Origin: Novispirillum itersonii subsp. itersonii ATCC 12639
GTDB taxonomy: Bacteria; Pseudomonadota; Alphaproteobacteria; Rhodospirillales; Rhodospirillaceae
Direction of reading: 5' to 3'
Length of the DNA: 64,000 bases
Assembly: GCF_000381985.1 (NCBI RefSeq)
Contig: NZ_KB907350.1
Span: 46,251-110,250, forward strand
Part shown: in pieces, positions 43,408 through 53,707 of the stretch
Layout of the letters: each line of letters opens with the position of its first letter
Numbering within the stretch: position 1 is the stretch's first letter
Program-made: the position numbers and the translations under genes
Notes under the pieces: model-generated
The model's database searches: none
Seen by the model: only the letters and a program-made list of their open reading frames with translations
Told to the model about the DNA's origin: nothing

Positions 43408-45153
43408 ATGGACCCGGTCACCGCCGCCGCACTCACCTTTGCCGCCATCGCAGTCCCAACCGGGGCGCTCGGCCTCAGCATCGTCCGGCGCAGCCGCCAA
43501 TGCCGGGAAAAGCAGGCGCTGGTGATTGACCGGCTGGAAGACTGCCTGACACTGGCAACCGACTGGGTCTGGGAGTGTGACACCGAAGGCCGCTTCACCT
43601 ATTTTTCTCAGCAGATTGAAACCATTCTGGGGATGCCGGTCACCACCCTGATCGGTAAAACACGGCGGGAAATTGCAGGCACACCGTCGAGCTCTGCCAC
43701 TGTTCAGAAAATTGAAACGGCAATGGCCGACCGGAAACCGTTTGCGGACATCACCTATTCAGCCCTGCTGCCCGACGGCACCATGCGGCATATGCGCATC
43801 AGCGGAAAGCCCCTGTACGGCCCGGACAAGACCTACATCGGCTACCGGGGCATCGGCTCTGACGTTACCCAGCAGGTGACAGAGCGGGAAGCGGCCCAAT
43901 CGGCGGAAGCCCGCCTGCGGATCGCCATTGAGGGGATCCCCGAAGGCTTCGCCCTGTGCTCAATTGCCGGTATCGTCACCATGCGCAACCGCCGCCTTGG
44001 AAAAATGGTGGAGCGGGCAGGCGGGCATATCGACAGGGAGCCGACCCTGCGCGCCATCCTGACCAGCTGCGCTGAAGAGCCGCAGGCCATCCACGACTAT
44101 CTTGATGCCTGGTACACCCGGGTCGCCAAACCGATGGAGTTCCGCTGCCGGTCCGGACTGATCTATGTGGCCCGCACCCAGATCTCCCCCGATAACAGCA
44201 TCCTGCTGACCCTCAGCGATGTCAGTGAACAGCGCCGCGCGCAGGATGCTGAAAAGCGGCTGGAGGAAGAGCGGCGGCAGGCCCAGAAACTGGAGGCCAT
44301 CGGCACTCTGGCCGGGGGGATCGCCCACGAGATCAATACCCCGATCCAGTACATCGGGGACAATGTGCGCTTTGTCGCCTCGCTGCTGCCGGATCTGATC
44401 CGGCTGGCTGAGGAGGTTAAAAAATCCGAGGATACCCGGTCACTGGAAGAAGCATGGAGTGCGGTCTCGGGCATCGTCGGCGCGATGGATCTCGACTTCA
44501 TCGCAGAAGAGGCCCCGCTGGCGCTGGAACAGACGCTGGAAGGAATCTCTTCCGTCAGCCGCATCGTTCTGGCGATGAAGGAGTTTTCTCATCCATCCCT
44601 GAAAGACCCGGTCCCCTTTGACCTGAACCGCAACATTGAAAACACCGTCACGATTTCCCGCAATGAATGGAAAATCGTTGCCACCGTCGATCTGGATCTC
44701 GACACCACGATGCCCCCGGTCATCGGTCTGCCCGGCGATCTGAATCAAGTGTTCCTGAACATGGTGGTTAACGCCGCACATGCGATTGAGGATGCCCGTA
44801 AACCCGACCTTGGCGTGATCCGCATCCAGACCCGGCAGGCCGATGGTGTGGTCACCATCTCCATCGCCGACAGCGGCTGCGGCATCCCGGAAGAAAACCT
44901 GAGCAAGATCTTCGAGCCGTTTTTCACCACCAAGGATGTCGGGCGGGGGTCGGGACAGGGGCTGGCAATCGCCCACGATATCGTCACCCGCAAACACGGT
45001 GGGCGGATCGCCGTCGACAGCATCCCCGGTGAAGGCACCACCTTCACCATCACCATTCCGCTGGATTGCAGCACCCTGCCCCAGTATCAGACACAGCCCG
45101 AAACGCTTTCAGGAGACGGCGCGCACGGCCAGACAGCACAGGTGTCATCATGA
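43408..45153 (+). CDS. PAS-domain sensor histidine kinase
   Basis: 581 residues. It has one N-terminal membrane helix (about 7-25). A first PAS domain (about 45-165) has DWVWECDTEGRFTYFSQQ, and a second PAS-like region lies at about 170-280. The dimerisation/phosphoacceptor box is LAGGIAHEINTPIQYIG with His307. The HATPase domain (about 430-560) has N-box VVNAAHAIED, G1 SDSGCGIPEE-like IADSGCGIP and G2 GRGSGQGLAIAH. It autophosphorylates and probably signals to the neighbouring receivers at 42769 and 45150. Stop and next start overlap (ATGA). Confidence 0.92.
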   Translation: MDPVTAAALTFAAIAVPTGALGLSIVRRSRQCREKQALVIDRLEDCLTLATDWVWECDTEGRFTYFSQQIETILGMPVTTLIGKTRREIAGTPSSSATVQKIETAMADRKPFADITYSALLPDGTMRHMRISGKPLYGPDKTYIGYRGIGSDVTQQVTEREAAQSAEARLRIAIEGIPEGFALCSIAGIVTMRNRRLGKMVERAGGHIDREPTLRAILTSCAEEPQAIHDYLDAWYTRVAKPMEFRCRSGLIYVARTQISPDNSILLTLSDVSEQRRAQDAEKRLEEERRQAQKLEAIGTLAGGIAHEINTPIQYIGDNVRFVASLLPDLIRLAEEVKKSEDTRSLEEAWSAVSGIVGAMDLDFIAEEAPLALEQTLEGISSVSRIVLAMKEFSHPSLKDPVPFDLNRNIENTVTISRNEWKIVATVDLDLDTTMPPVIGLPGDLNQVFLNMVVNAAHAIEDARKPDLGVIRIQTRQADGVVTISIADSGCGIPEENLSKIFEPFFTTKDVGRGSGQGLAIAHDIVTRKHGGRIAVDSIPGEGTTFTITIPLDCSTLPQYQTQPETLSGDGAHGQTAQVSS

Positions 45154-46283
45154 AAAAGTATTCGATCCTGTTTGTCGATGACGACACCCGCCTTCTGTCC
45201 GCGCTGCGGCGGTTGATGATGACCCGTGCCGTCGAGTGGTCATGCCAGTATTCCGCCTCGCCCGAGGAAGCTCTGGCGCTGGTGACGACCCAGCATTTTG
45301 ATGTGGTGGTCAGTGACATGCAGATGCCGGGAATGGACGGGGCCGCCCTGCTGCAGGAAGTCAGGATCATCAGCCCGGACTCGATCCGCATTGTTCTGTC
45401 GGGATACTCACGGACTGAGACCATCGCCCGCGTCGCCGGACCGGCCCATCAGTATCTCGCCAAGCCGTGCCCGTCAGACACCCTGTTTGATGTCATTCAG
45501 CGGTCCCTGATGCTGCGCGAGTTTTTCAACAGTCCGGTCCTGCGCCGCATGGCCGGGGCGCTGACCGCGCTGCCATCCCCTTCGGGCAAATACGCCAGTC
45601 TTCTGGCTCTTCTGGACTCTCCGGTCTCAAATGCCACTGACATCGCTCAGGCCATGACCGGGGATGTGGCAATGGTGGCGGAAATCCTGAAACTGACCAA
45701 CAGTCAGTACTTTTCTCTGGCCACCAAAGTCACCAGCGTTGATCAGGCCGTCAGAATTCTTGGGGTCGAGATCATCCGCCTGCTGGTGCTGAATGTCGGC
45801 ATCTTCTCGATGTTCAAAGCCACAGGCCCTGCCGCGCGGGTGATGAACATGGTCGAAGCCCGGGGTCTTCTGCTCGCCAATGCCGCAGCCGAACGGGCCA
45901 GCGTGATCGGTGGCACCCAGCGCGACATCCAGTTCGCCCGCATCGCCGGTATGCTGTCGGAAATCGGTATGCTGATCCTGCTCGACCGCGACCCTGATCA
46001 TTACACGCTGGCCCTGTCGAAAGCCGTCGCCAGCGGGCAGACCGTCGCAGAGACCGAACAGCGGCTGCTGCAGGTGACCCACGGTGATCTGGGGGCCTAT
46101 CTGCTTGGCACCTGGGGGTTCAATGACGATGTGGTATGGGCGGTGGCCGCCATCTCCCCTTCCGCCCCGACCGAAGCCCGCAACAGTGTGGTGGCCCGCG
46201 CTCTGCTCTCCGCCCGTACCCTGCACCCGCTGGAGCAGGCCCTGAAGGCTGTTTTCAGTGAACCGACAGCAGCCCATGCCTGA
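45150..46283 (+). CDS. response regulator with REC and HDOD domains
   Basis: 377 residues. The receiver domain (1-120) has the phospho-acceptor Asp56 (VVVSDMQMPGMDG), the pocket FVDDDTRL and Lys in YLAKPCPSD. The HDOD domain (about 145-330: LLDSPVSNATDIAQAMTGDVAMVAEILKLTNSQYF) is a non-catalytic relative of HD phosphohydrolases that mediates signalling and protein contacts. Such REC-HDOD proteins often act in chemotaxis, motility or second-messenger pathways. ATG 45150 overlaps the kinase stop, so the two are translationally coupled; an open frame from 45066 lies in the kinase gene and was not used. Confidence 0.9.
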   Translation: MKKYSILFVDDDTRLLSALRRLMMTRAVEWSCQYSASPEEALALVTTQHFDVVVSDMQMPGMDGAALLQEVRIISPDSIRIVLSGYSRTETIARVAGPAHQYLAKPCPSDTLFDVIQRSLMLREFFNSPVLRRMAGALTALPSPSGKYASLLALLDSPVSNATDIAQAMTGDVAMVAEILKLTNSQYFSLATKVTSVDQAVRILGVEIIRLLVLNVGIFSMFKATGPAARVMNMVEARGLLLANAAAERASVIGGTQRDIQFARIAGMLSEIGMLILLDRDPDHYTLALSKAVASGQTVAETEQRLLQVTHGDLGAYLLGTWGFNDDVVWAVAAISPSAPTEARNSVVARALLSARTLHPLEQALKAVFSEPTAAHA

Positions 46284-46415
46284 AAACTCAGCCTCGGGGC
46301 ATAGATATAACAAAAAATAATACAGAAGAGATCGAAACTGTTTTTCCCTTATGCCGTAACCCCGGGTATGGTCGTTGCAGATACCAACTCAGCGTCCAAG
46401 CCAGGGAGAGACACT

Positions 46416-47612
46416 GTGCAGGCTTTCAAGTGGGAAGACCCGTTTCTGATCGAAGACCAGCTGACCGAGGAAGAGCGTCTGATCCGTGACGCGGCTCACG
46501 CCTACTGTCAGGAAAAGCTGCAGACCCGCGTTCTGATGGCGTTCCGTGAAGAACGCTTCGACCGCGAAATCATGAACGAGATGGGCGAGCTCGGCCTTCT
46601 CGGCCCGACCGTGCCGGAACAGTACGGCGGCCCGGGCGTCAACCACGTTGCTTACGGTCTGATCGGCCGTGAAGTTGAGCGCGTTGACTCCGGTTACCGT
46701 TCGGCCATGTCGGTCCAGTCCTCGCTGGTGATGCACCCGATCTTCGCTTACGGCTCGGAAGAGCAGAAGATGAAGTATCTGCCGAAGCTGGCGAGCGGTG
46801 AATGGGTCGGCTGTTTCGGCCTGACCGAACCGAACCACGGCTCTGATCCGGGCAGCATGATCACCCGCGCCAAGAAGGTCGACGGCGGCTATCTGCTGAC
46901 CGGTCAGAAGATGTGGATCACCAACAGCCCGATCTCTGACATCGCCATTGTCTGGGCCAAGTCTGATGCCCATGACAACAAGATTAAGGGCTTCATTGTC
47001 GACCGCGCCATCGCCGACAAGGAAACCCCGGGCGCCTTCAGCACCCCGAAGATTGAAGGCAAGCTGTCGCTGCGCGCTTCCGTCACCGGTGAAATCGTCC
47101 TCGACGGCGCTTTCGTGCCGGACGAGAACCTGATGCCCAACACCACTGGCCTGTCCGGTCCGTTCGGCTGCCTCAACAAGGCCCGTTACGGCATTGCCTG
47201 GGGTGCCCTCGGCGCCGCTGAGTTCTGCTGGCACGCTGCCCGTCAGTACACCCTTGACCGCAAGCAGTTCGGGCGCCCGCTGGCTGCCAACCAGCTGATC
47301 CAGAAGAAGCTGGCCGACATGCAGACTGAAATCACCCTGGCCCTTCAGGCCTGCATCCGCGTCGGCCGGATGATGGACGAAGGCACCTGGGCGCCCGAAG
47401 CGGTTTCGATGATCAAGCGCAACAACGTCGGCAAGTCGCTGGATATTGCCCGTATGGCCCGTGACATGCACGGCGGCAACGGCATCTCCGACGAGTTCCA
47501 CGTGATCCGTCACATGGTCAACCTCGAAACCGTGAACACCTATGAAGGCACCCACGATGTGCATGCGCTGATCCTCGGCCGTGCCCAGACCGGTATTCAG
47601 GCCTTCTCCTGA
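46416..47612 (+). CDS. gcdH: glutaryl-CoA dehydrogenase
   Basis: Oxidative decarboxylation of glutaryl-CoA to crotonyl-CoA in lysine/tryptophan and glutarate breakdown; an FAD enzyme passing electrons to ETF. It is 398 residues. The N-terminus [22 protein letters not shown] and the catalytic base Glu377 in [16 protein letters not shown] identify GcdH among acyl-CoA dehydrogenases, together with [15 protein letters not shown] 46416 is chosen because AGGGAGAG lies 5 bases upstream; ATG 46368 would add 16 unlike residues. It pairs with the CoA-transferase 112 bases downstream. Confidence 0.93.
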   Translation: MQAFKWEDPFLIEDQLTEEERLIRDAAHAYCQEKLQTRVLMAFREERFDREIMNEMGELGLLGPTVPEQYGGPGVNHVAYGLIGREVERVDSGYRSAMSVQSSLVMHPIFAYGSEEQKMKYLPKLASGEWVGCFGLTEPNHGSDPGSMITRAKKVDGGYLLTGQKMWITNSPISDIAIVWAKSDAHDNKIKGFIVDRAIADKETPGAFSTPKIEGKLSLRASVTGEIVLDGAFVPDENLMPNTTGLSGPFGCLNKARYGIAWGALGAAEFCWHAARQYTLDRKQFGRPLAANQLIQKKLADMQTEITLALQACIRVGRMMDEGTWAPEAVSMIKRNNVGKSLDIARMARDMHGGNGISDEFHVIRHMVNLETVNTYEGTHDVHALILGRAQTGIQAFS

Positions 47613-47649
47613 TCCGCTCGGACAATAAGGTCGTCTGATCGGTTCCCCT

Positions 47650-47682
47650 CTTCCGCCGGTGGTGTTGCTCCACCGGCGGAAG
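47650..47682. other. 13-bp intergenic hairpin between gcdH and the CoA-transferase gene
   Basis: CTTCCGCCGGTGG (47650-47662) and CCACCGGCGGAAG (47670-47682) form a perfect stem with 7-base loop TGTTGCT. No T-tract follows on the plus strand, so it may set relative expression through mRNA stability or partial termination. Confidence 0.6.
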
Positions 47683-47724
47683 AGACCCTCTCTCTGCCAT
47701 TCTGCCCTGCATAAGGAAGCCCCC

Positions 47725-48951
47725 ATGTCCGGCGCAGCCAAATCCGGTCCGCTGTCCCATATCCGCGTGCTCGATCTGTCTCGTGTTCTGGCGGGCCCGT
47801 GGGCAGGTCAGCTTCTTGCCGATCTCGGGGCCGAAGTCATCAAGGTCGAACGGCCCGGTGCCGGGGATGATACCCGTGGCTGGGGCCCTCCGTTCCTGAA
47901 GGACGAGGCGGGCAACCCCACCAGCGAGGCCGCCTATTACCTCTCCGCCAACCGTGGCAAGAAGTCGGTGACCATCGACATGGGCAGCCCGGACGGGCAG
48001 GCCCTGATCCGTGATCTGGCCGCCCGCTGCGATGTGGTGCTGGAAAACTTTAAGGTCGGCGGTCTGAAGAAATACGGGCTGGACTACGACAGCCTGAAGG
48101 CCATCAAACCGAACCTGATTTACTGCTCGATCACCGGCTTCGGGCAGGACGGGCCCTATGCCCACCGCGCCGGATACGATTTCATGATTCAGGGGCTGGG
48201 CGGGCTGATGAGCCTGACCGGCGAACCTGACGGCATGCCGATGAAAGTCGGCGTCGCTTTTGCCGATATCTTCACCGGCATGTATTCCACCGTTGCCGTA
48301 CTCGCCGCGCTTGCTCACCGTGACCGCACTGGCGAAGGCCAGTATATCGATATGGCCCTGCTGGATGTGCAGGTGGCGGTGCTGGCCAATCAGGCGATGA
48401 ACTACCTTGCCTCCGGTAAGGCCCCGGGCCGCCTCGGCAATGCCCATCCGAACATCGTCCCCTATCAGGCGTTCGCCACTCAGGACGGCCACATTATTCT
48501 GGCTGTCGGCAACGACGGGCAGTTCGCCCGCTTCTGCGCGGTGGCCGGACGGCCGGAACTGGCAGAAGACGAACGGTTCCGCACCAACCGCTCCCGTGTG
48601 CAGAACCGTGCCGATCTGGTGCCTGAAGTGGCCGGAATGGTGGCGCGCAAAACCACCGCCGAGTGGATTGCCGCCCTTGAGAATGAAGCCGTGCCCTGCG
48701 GCCCGATCAACACCCTTGATCAGGTGTTTACCGACCCGCAGGTGATCTATCGCGGCCTGAAACAGACTCTGCCGCATCCGGTGGCGGGGTCAGTCGATCT
48801 GGTAGCCTGCCCGATTAAGTTCTCTGAGACACCGGCCGGGGCAACCACCCCGCCCCCGTCTCTCGGGCAGCATACCGCAGAGGTGCTGGGCACCCTTCTT
48901 GGGCTGGAAACCGCCCGGATGGATGCCCTGCGCGAGGCCGGCGTGATCTGA
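47725..48951 (+). CDS. class III CoA-transferase (CaiB/BaiF), likely succinyl-CoA:glutarate CoA-transferase
   Basis: 408 residues. Family features are IRVLDLSRVLAGPWAGQLLADLGAEVIKVERP at the N-terminus, the likely catalytic Asp152 (AGYDFMIQGLGGLMS), and DMALLDVQVA in the middle. The enzyme moves CoA between carboxylates. Adjacent gcdH suggests it makes glutaryl-CoA from glutarate, as in the human SUGCT/GcdH pair; this is inference from context. AAGGAAG precedes ATG 47725 by about 5 bases. Confidence 0.88.
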   Translation: MSGAAKSGPLSHIRVLDLSRVLAGPWAGQLLADLGAEVIKVERPGAGDDTRGWGPPFLKDEAGNPTSEAAYYLSANRGKKSVTIDMGSPDGQALIRDLAARCDVVLENFKVGGLKKYGLDYDSLKAIKPNLIYCSITGFGQDGPYAHRAGYDFMIQGLGGLMSLTGEPDGMPMKVGVAFADIFTGMYSTVAVLAALAHRDRTGEGQYIDMALLDVQVAVLANQAMNYLASGKAPGRLGNAHPNIVPYQAFATQDGHIILAVGNDGQFARFCAVAGRPELAEDERFRTNRSRVQNRADLVPEVAGMVARKTTAEWIAALENEAVPCGPINTLDQVFTDPQVIYRGLKQTLPHPVAGSVDLVACPIKFSETPAGATTPPPSLGQHTAEVLGTLLGLETARMDALREAGVI

Positions 48952-48970
48952 GTGTCTTCACGCTGACCGG

Positions 48971-49150
48971 TGCGGCGGTTTGCCGCATCTTCCTTAAAGG
49001 TATGTGGCCCTAGGGCTACATGGCTTTGGGGGATCGGTTCCCCCCTGACCGCGCGGCCAGGGCTTATGCCGGTTTCCTGACATTCGCGGATCCCAATGTG
49101 TTCTGTACGACCTTACTGGGCCGGTTCCTTGTGGACCGGCCTCTTTTTTT
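48971..49150 (+). ncRNA. candidate structured RNA or 3' leader with terminator
   Basis: Between the CoA-transferase and the dpp operon lies a 180-base segment with three local hairpins: TGCGGC/GCCGCA (48971-48987), ATGTGGCCC/GGGCTACAT (49002-49021, one wobble) and GGGGGA/TCCCCC (49028-49044). It ends in a terminator (49119-49150). No coding frame is convincing. It could be the 3' UTR of the CoA-transferase or an independent small RNA; no promoter was identified. It was compared by eye with 4.5S, tmRNA and 6S without a match. The following 49151-49407 holds nothing recognisable. Confidence 0.35.
49119..49150 (+). terminator. rho-independent terminator
   Basis: GGCCGGT (49119-49125) pairs with ACCGGCC (49135-49141), followed by TCTTTTTTT. 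It is a strong classical terminator on the plus strand. Confidence 0.88.
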
Positions 49151-49407
49151 ATTTCGGACAGACCAGAGTCGGAAAAATGACCCGGCCCCTATGATTCCCT
49201 GACCACAGACCTGTTATCCGGAGTCTTCTTTGTCCGCCGACAGCGCTCTGAACAATATCTGACCTCACTCCAGACTTTTTCCCACTTTTTACGCCATGAG
49301 AACGGGCGCTGGCAGACCGGGCAAATTTTGGTCGGTAACTCTGACTTTTTCACGGCTCCCTCCTGCTGGATCTTGCCGACGGTACGGGCAGAACAAAGCG
49401 GCGGATC

Positions 49408-49438
49408 AGAAAAAACCCGGTGGCAAAGCCACCGGGTT
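49408..49438 (-). terminator. terminator of the dpp operon
   Basis: AACCCGGTGGC (49414-49424) and GCCACCGGGTT (49428-49438) form an 11-bp stem with loop AAA. On the minus strand the stem is followed by TTTTTTCT, about 80 bases beyond the dppF stop. Confidence 0.88.
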
Positions 49439-49520
49439 CAAGTTTTCTCAGAGTATCAAAACGCTCCGGAGCCGTTTCAGGATACCGGACCGTCAGGTCC
49501 GGCTGAAAACACCCCGGATC

Positions 49521-50507
49521 TTAATCAGAGATTTCTTCCAGACGGACACAGGCAGCCTTGCGGCCATCAAAGTCACGCAGGGCCGGAACCTCTGACTTAC
49601 AGGCCGCTGTCGCAAACGGACAGCGGGTGTGGAACGAACAGCCCGACGGCGGGTTGAGCGGGCTGGGCAGTTCACCCTGCAACACAACCTTGGTCTTGCG
49701 TTCAGCTTCCGACAGGCGCGGGGTCGCCGACAACAGGGCACGGGTATAGGGATGGCGCGGACTCGCGAAGATCTTGTCCTTCGGTCCCTGCTCCACCACC
49801 CGGCCCAGATACATCACCATCACATCATTGGAGATGTGTTCGACCACCGACAGATCGTGAGAGATAAACAGGAAGGCGACGCCGGTCTCTTCCTGCAGGT
49901 CCATCATCAGGTTCAGCACCTGCGCCTGCACCGACACATCCAGCGCCGACACCGGTTCGTCGGCAACAATCACCGTCGGTTCCAGCATCAGGGCACGGGC
50001 AATGGCGATACGCTGACGCTGCCCCCCGGAAAACATATGCGGATAACGTTCCGCGAATTCCGGGCGCAGGCCGACCTTCGCCATCATCTCCCGCACCTTG
50101 TCGGTGCGGTCGGTTTTGGACAGGTCGGTATTGATGACCAGCGGCTCGGCAAGAATATCCAGCACCCGCTTACGCGGGTTCAACGACCCGTAAGGGTTCT
50201 GGAACACAATCTGCACGCGGCGGCGGGCAATCTTCAGGGTATCCTCATCCGCCCCGGCCACATCTTTTCCGTCAAGGATCAGCGAACCGGAGGTCGGATT
50301 CTCAATCATCGTCACCTGACGGGCCAGCGTCGACTTCCCGCAGCCGGATTCCCCGACAACGGCCAGAGTCTGACCCGAAAACAGAGAGAACGACACATCG
50401 CGCAGGGCCTGCACATGGCCCTTGCCCTGAAACAACCCCTTGCTGACCTCATACGTCTTGGTCAGGCTGCGGGCTTCCATCAGCGGCTGCGGAGTCTGGG
50501 TGGTCAT
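49521..50507 (-). CDS. dppF: dipeptide ABC transporter ATP-binding protein DppF
   Basis: 328 residues, second ATPase of a dipeptide/oligopeptide importer. Walker A is GESGCGKST, signature [15 protein letters not shown], Walker [16 protein letters not shown]-loop SHDLSV. The C-terminal oligopeptide-type extension contains the four-cysteine-like segment [16 protein letters not shown], proposed in the family to bind an Fe-S cluster. The start overlaps the dppD stop by four bases. Confidence 0.93.
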   Translation of the reverse strand: MTTQTPQPLMEARSLTKTYEVSKGLFQGKGHVQALRDVSFSLFSGQTLAVVGESGCGKSTLARQVTMIENPTSGSLILDGKDVAGADEDTLKIARRRVQIVFQNPYGSLNPRKRVLDILAEPLVINTDLSKTDRTDKVREMMAKVGLRPEFAERYPHMFSGGQRQRIAIARALMLEPTVIVADEPVSALDVSVQAQVLNLMMDLQEETGVAFLFISHDLSVVEHISNDVMVMYLGRVVEQGPKDKIFASPRHPYTRALLSATPRLSEAERKTKVVLQGELPSPLNPPSGCSFHTRCPFATAACKSEVPALRDFDGRKAACVRLEEISD

Positions 50508-51484
50508 GGCGTCGGCCTCCCGGCATCGTCAAGCGGATGGAAGCAGCGGATCTTCGCCCCGGCCAGATCGCTGACCTGCGGGCGCACGGTGCGGCAGGTG
50601 GCATCGGCATAGCGGCAGCGCGGAGCCAGCAGACAGCCCTTCGGCCGGTCATAGACACCGGGCACCACACCGGGAATGGTGGTCAGGCGGCGCTTGCCGC
50701 GCGACCGTTCCGGCAATGCTTCCAGCAAGGCCTGAGTATAGGGATGACGCGGAGCGGTGAAAATATCGGGTACCTTCCCGGTTTCCACTACCTGCCCGGC
50801 ATACATCACCTGCACCCGGTGCGCCGCTTCCGAGACCACCGCCAGATCATGGGTGATCAGAATCAGGGCCATGCCACGGTCCTGCTGCAGACGCAGCAGC
50901 ACATCCATGATCTGGGCCTGAATCGTCACGTCCAACGCCGTCGTCGGCTCGTCGGCAATCAGCAGCTTGGGGTTACAGGCAATCGCCATGGCAATCATCA
51001 CGCGCTGGCTCATCCCGCCGGAAAGCTGATGCGGGAAGGCGGACAGACGCTTCAGCGGATCGGGGATCCCCACCTGCTGCAACAGATCCGCCGCACGGTC
51101 CCGCCGTTCCTGACGGCTGCCGCCGACATGGACCTTCAGGGCTTCCGAGATCTGATAGCCAACCGTGAAACACGGGTTCAGGCTGGTCATCGGCTCCTGA
51201 AAGATCATGGCAATGTCAGAGCCGGTGATCTTACGGCGCTGCGACTGCGGCATGGCCAGCAGGTCATTGCCGTCAAAATTCAGCCGGGAGGCATTGACCC
51301 GGCCGGGATAAGACACCAGCCCCATCAGCGCCAGAGACGACACCGACTTGCCGGAGCCCGATTCCCCGACGATACCGACCACTTCGCCCTTGTCGATGGT
51401 CAGCGATACCTGATCAACCGCACGGAACGGGTTCTTTTCAGACCCGAACTCGACGGTCAGGTTTTCCATTTCAAGCAAGGCCAT
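50504..51484 (-). CDS. dppD: dipeptide ABC transporter ATP-binding protein DppD
   Basis: 326 residues, first ATPase of the importer. Walker A is GESGSGKSV, signature [15 protein letters not shown], Walker [16 protein letters not shown]-loop THDLAV; the C-terminal extension has [15 protein letters not shown]. The LSGGM variant is normal for DppD. ATG 51484 is four bases after the dppC stop. Confidence 0.93.
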   Translation of the reverse strand: MALLEMENLTVEFGSEKNPFRAVDQVSLTIDKGEVVGIVGESGSGKSVSSLALMGLVSYPGRVNASRLNFDGNDLLAMPQSQRRKITGSDIAMIFQEPMTSLNPCFTVGYQISEALKVHVGGSRQERRDRAADLLQQVGIPDPLKRLSAFPHQLSGGMSQRVMIAMAIACNPKLLIADEPTTALDVTIQAQIMDVLLRLQQDRGMALILITHDLAVVSEAAHRVQVMYAGQVVETGKVPDIFTAPRHPYTQALLEALPERSRGKRRLTTIPGVVPGVYDRPKGCLLAPRCRYADATCRTVRPQVSDLAGAKIRCFHPLDDAGRPTP

Positions 51485-51488
51485 GGGC

Positions 51489-52469
51489 TTATCGCTTCAT
51501 CTTCGGGTCAAGGGCATCACGCAGCCCGTCGCCCATCAGGTTGAAGGCCAGCACGGTGACAAGAATGGCCAGACCCGGGAAGGTCACCACCCACCACGCG
51601 CGCTGCACGAATTGCAGGGCGTCCGCCAGCATCGAGCCCCATTCCGGGGTCGGCGGCTGCGCACCAAGGCCAAGGAAGCCAAGGGCCGCAGCATCAAGGA
51701 TGGCGGTCGAAAAGCCCAGCGTCGCCTGCACGATCAGCGGTGCCCAGCAGTTCGGCAGAATAGTGTCGAACATCAGGCGCATCTTCGATGCCCCGGCCAC
51801 GCGGGACGCCATCACATAATCCTTACCGGCCTCGGTGATCACCGCCGCACGGGTCAGGCGCACGTAATGGGGCAGAATAACGATGGCAATCGCCAGAATG
51901 GCGTTGGTCAGGCTGGGGCCAAGGATTGCCACAATCGCAATCGCCAGCAGCAGGCTGGGAATCGCGAGCATGATGTCCATCGCCCGCATGATCGCCACAT
52001 CGACCCAGCCGCGGAAGAACCCGGCCAGCAGGCCGAGAAAGATTCCGGCCGCCAGCGAGATGGTCACCACCAGCAGGCCGACGAACAGCGACAGCCGCGC
52101 CCCGTGCACAATGCGGGAGAAAATATCGCGGCCCACATCATCGGTGCCAAAGATATACCCGCCGGTCCCACCGGCCCAGAACGGCGGCACCAGCAGCGCG
52201 GTGCGGATCTGCTCATCCGGGGCATAGGGGGCCACAACGTCAGCCAGAACAGCGGCCAGAACGATGACGATGATGGCAAACAGCCCCATCACCGCGCCCT
52301 TGTTCTCGCTGAAATAATGCCAGAAATCGACCAGCGGATGCGGCGGAGCGCCGGAGGTCTGCTCCGCCTCGCGCGCTTCGGCCACTTCGGCGGCGTGGCT
52401 GGCGGCGGCCTGTGCAGCCGGACCGGCAGCCGCCTGCGACGGCACGGTGTTATCGTTATTATTGGTCAT
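51489..52469 (-). CDS. dppC: dipeptide ABC transporter permease DppC
   Basis: 326 residues with about six helices after an unusual Ala/Glu-rich N-terminal extension of about 45 residues. The extracytoplasmic entry [36 protein letters not shown] and the permease EAA loop [20 protein letters not shown] identify DppC/OppC. It partners DppB, but dppB is frameshifted here, so function depends on that lesion being real or not. Confidence 0.92.
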   Translation of the reverse strand: MTNNNDNTVPSQAAAGPAAQAAASHAAEVAEAREAEQTSGAPPHPLVDFWHYFSENKGAVMGLFAIIVIVLAAVLADVVAPYAPDEQIRTALLVPPFWAGGTGGYIFGTDDVGRDIFSRIVHGARLSLFVGLLVVTISLAAGIFLGLLAGFFRGWVDVAIMRAMDIMLAIPSLLLAIAIVAILGPSLTNAILAIAIVILPHYVRLTRAAVITEAGKDYVMASRVAGASKMRLMFDTILPNCWAPLIVQATLGFSTAILDAAALGFLGLGAQPPTPEWGSMLADALQFVQRAWWVVTFPGLAILVTVLAFNLMGDGLRDALDPKMKR

Positions 52470-52498
52470 CAGGATTCTCTCTCACCCTCTGGCCAGAT

Positions 52499-53513
52499 TT
52501 AGCGGGTATGCCGGATGCGCGGATTGATGATGCCATACAGCACATCGACGAGCAGGTTGACGGTGATAATCACCGACGCCACCAGCAGGATCCCGCCCTG
52601 CACCGACGGATAGTCACGGCGCGCGATGCTCTGGATCAGCCAGCGGCCGATCCCCGGCCAGGAAAAGATGGTTTCGGTCAGGATCGCCCCGGCCAGCATG
52701 GTGCCAAGCTGGAGGCCGATCACCGTAATCACCGGGATCAGGGCATTGCGGAGGGCATGGACCCCGATCACCCGCAGCGGCGACAGGCCCTTGGCCCGGG
52801 CGGTCCGGACATAGTCCTCACGCAGCACTTCCAGCATCGACGAGCGGGTCATACGGGCGATCACCGCCAGCGGAATGGTCCCCAGCACAATCGCCGGCAG
52901 CACCAGATGGTGCAGGGCATCGGCAAACGCGCCTTCTTCCTCACTCAGCAGAGTATCAATCAGCATGAAGCCGGTGGTCGGATCAATCCAGTATTCCGCC
53001 GACAGACGGCCCGATACCGGGGTGATGCCCAACGTTACCGAGCAGAAGATGATCAGCAGGAGCCCCCACCAGAAAATCGGCATCGAATAGCCGGTCAGGC
53101 TGACCGCCATCACCGAATGATCAACCGCGGTGCCCCGCTTGACCGCCGCCCAGATGCCCGCCGGAAGACCGATGGTCACCGCAAACAGCATGGCACAGAG
53201 GGTCAGCTCGATGGTGGCCGGAAACAGGGTGAGGAATTCCTCAATCACCGGCTTCTTCGTCACGATGGACAGGCCGAGATCACCCTGAATGGCATGATAG
53301 AGATACAGGGTGTACTGCTGCCACAGGGGCTTATCAAGCCCGAGCAGGGCTTTAATTAAGTTCAGCATGCCGGGTCGGGTCGATGCCACGCTCCCCCGCC
53401 AGCAGTTCCACCGGATCCCCGGGGATCATGTGGATCAGGGCAAAGGTCAGCAGCGTGACGCCGATGAACGCCGGAATGACCAAACCGATCTTCCGAAGAA
53501 TAAAACCGATCAT
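52499..53513 (-). pseudogene. dppB: dipeptide ABC transporter permease DppB, frameshifted
   Basis: Homology to DppB covers the whole stretch but is split between two frames. Frame 1 starts at ATG 53513 (MIGFILRKIGLVIPAFIGV) and reaches AGERGIDPTRHAEL, then Asn and a TAA at 53352. Frame 2 continues at IKALLGLDKPLWQQY to the end TRHIRPN-type tail NPRIRHTR. The junction reads CTTAATTAA where CTTATTAA would keep the frame, so one extra A is present at about 53353-53358. The rest is intact, including YSMPIFWWGLLLI and RTARAKGLSPLRVIGVHALRN. A sequencing or assembly error is as likely as a real mutation. Confidence 0.9.
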
Positions 53514-53654
53514 CGTTTTCGCCTGGACAAATACCGACCCTTGCCGCCCGCGCCCCCCTCCCGGGGTTGTTTGCAGCAAACAAGTCGATTGTTAATGTAA
53601 ACAGAGACCCGGCTGACCCCAAAAGGCGCAATCTTTTGAGCCGTCAGACCGGAA

Positions 53655-53694
53655 ATAAAAAACACTCCCGCAGCGCAGCATGGCTGCGGGAGTG
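53655..53694 (-). terminator. hairpin between dppA and dppB
   Basis: CACTCCCGCAGC (53663-53674) pairs perfectly with GCTGCGGGAGTG (53683-53694), and the minus strand continues TTTTTTATTT. It should end most dppA transcripts with some read-through into dppBCDF, giving excess binding protein. Confidence 0.85.
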
Positions 53695-53707
53695 CCTTAG
53701 CGTAACG

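Noticed and set aside
46389..47741. Minus-strand open frame of 450 codons opposite gcdH
   Set aside because: It has no recognisable protein features and mirrors the codon bias of a certain gene. The same applies to 47518-48777.
48971..49150. Identity as 6S, 4.5S or tmRNA
   Set aside because: None of the conserved core sequences or the long central-bubble structure could be recognised, so only an unnamed candidate is reported.
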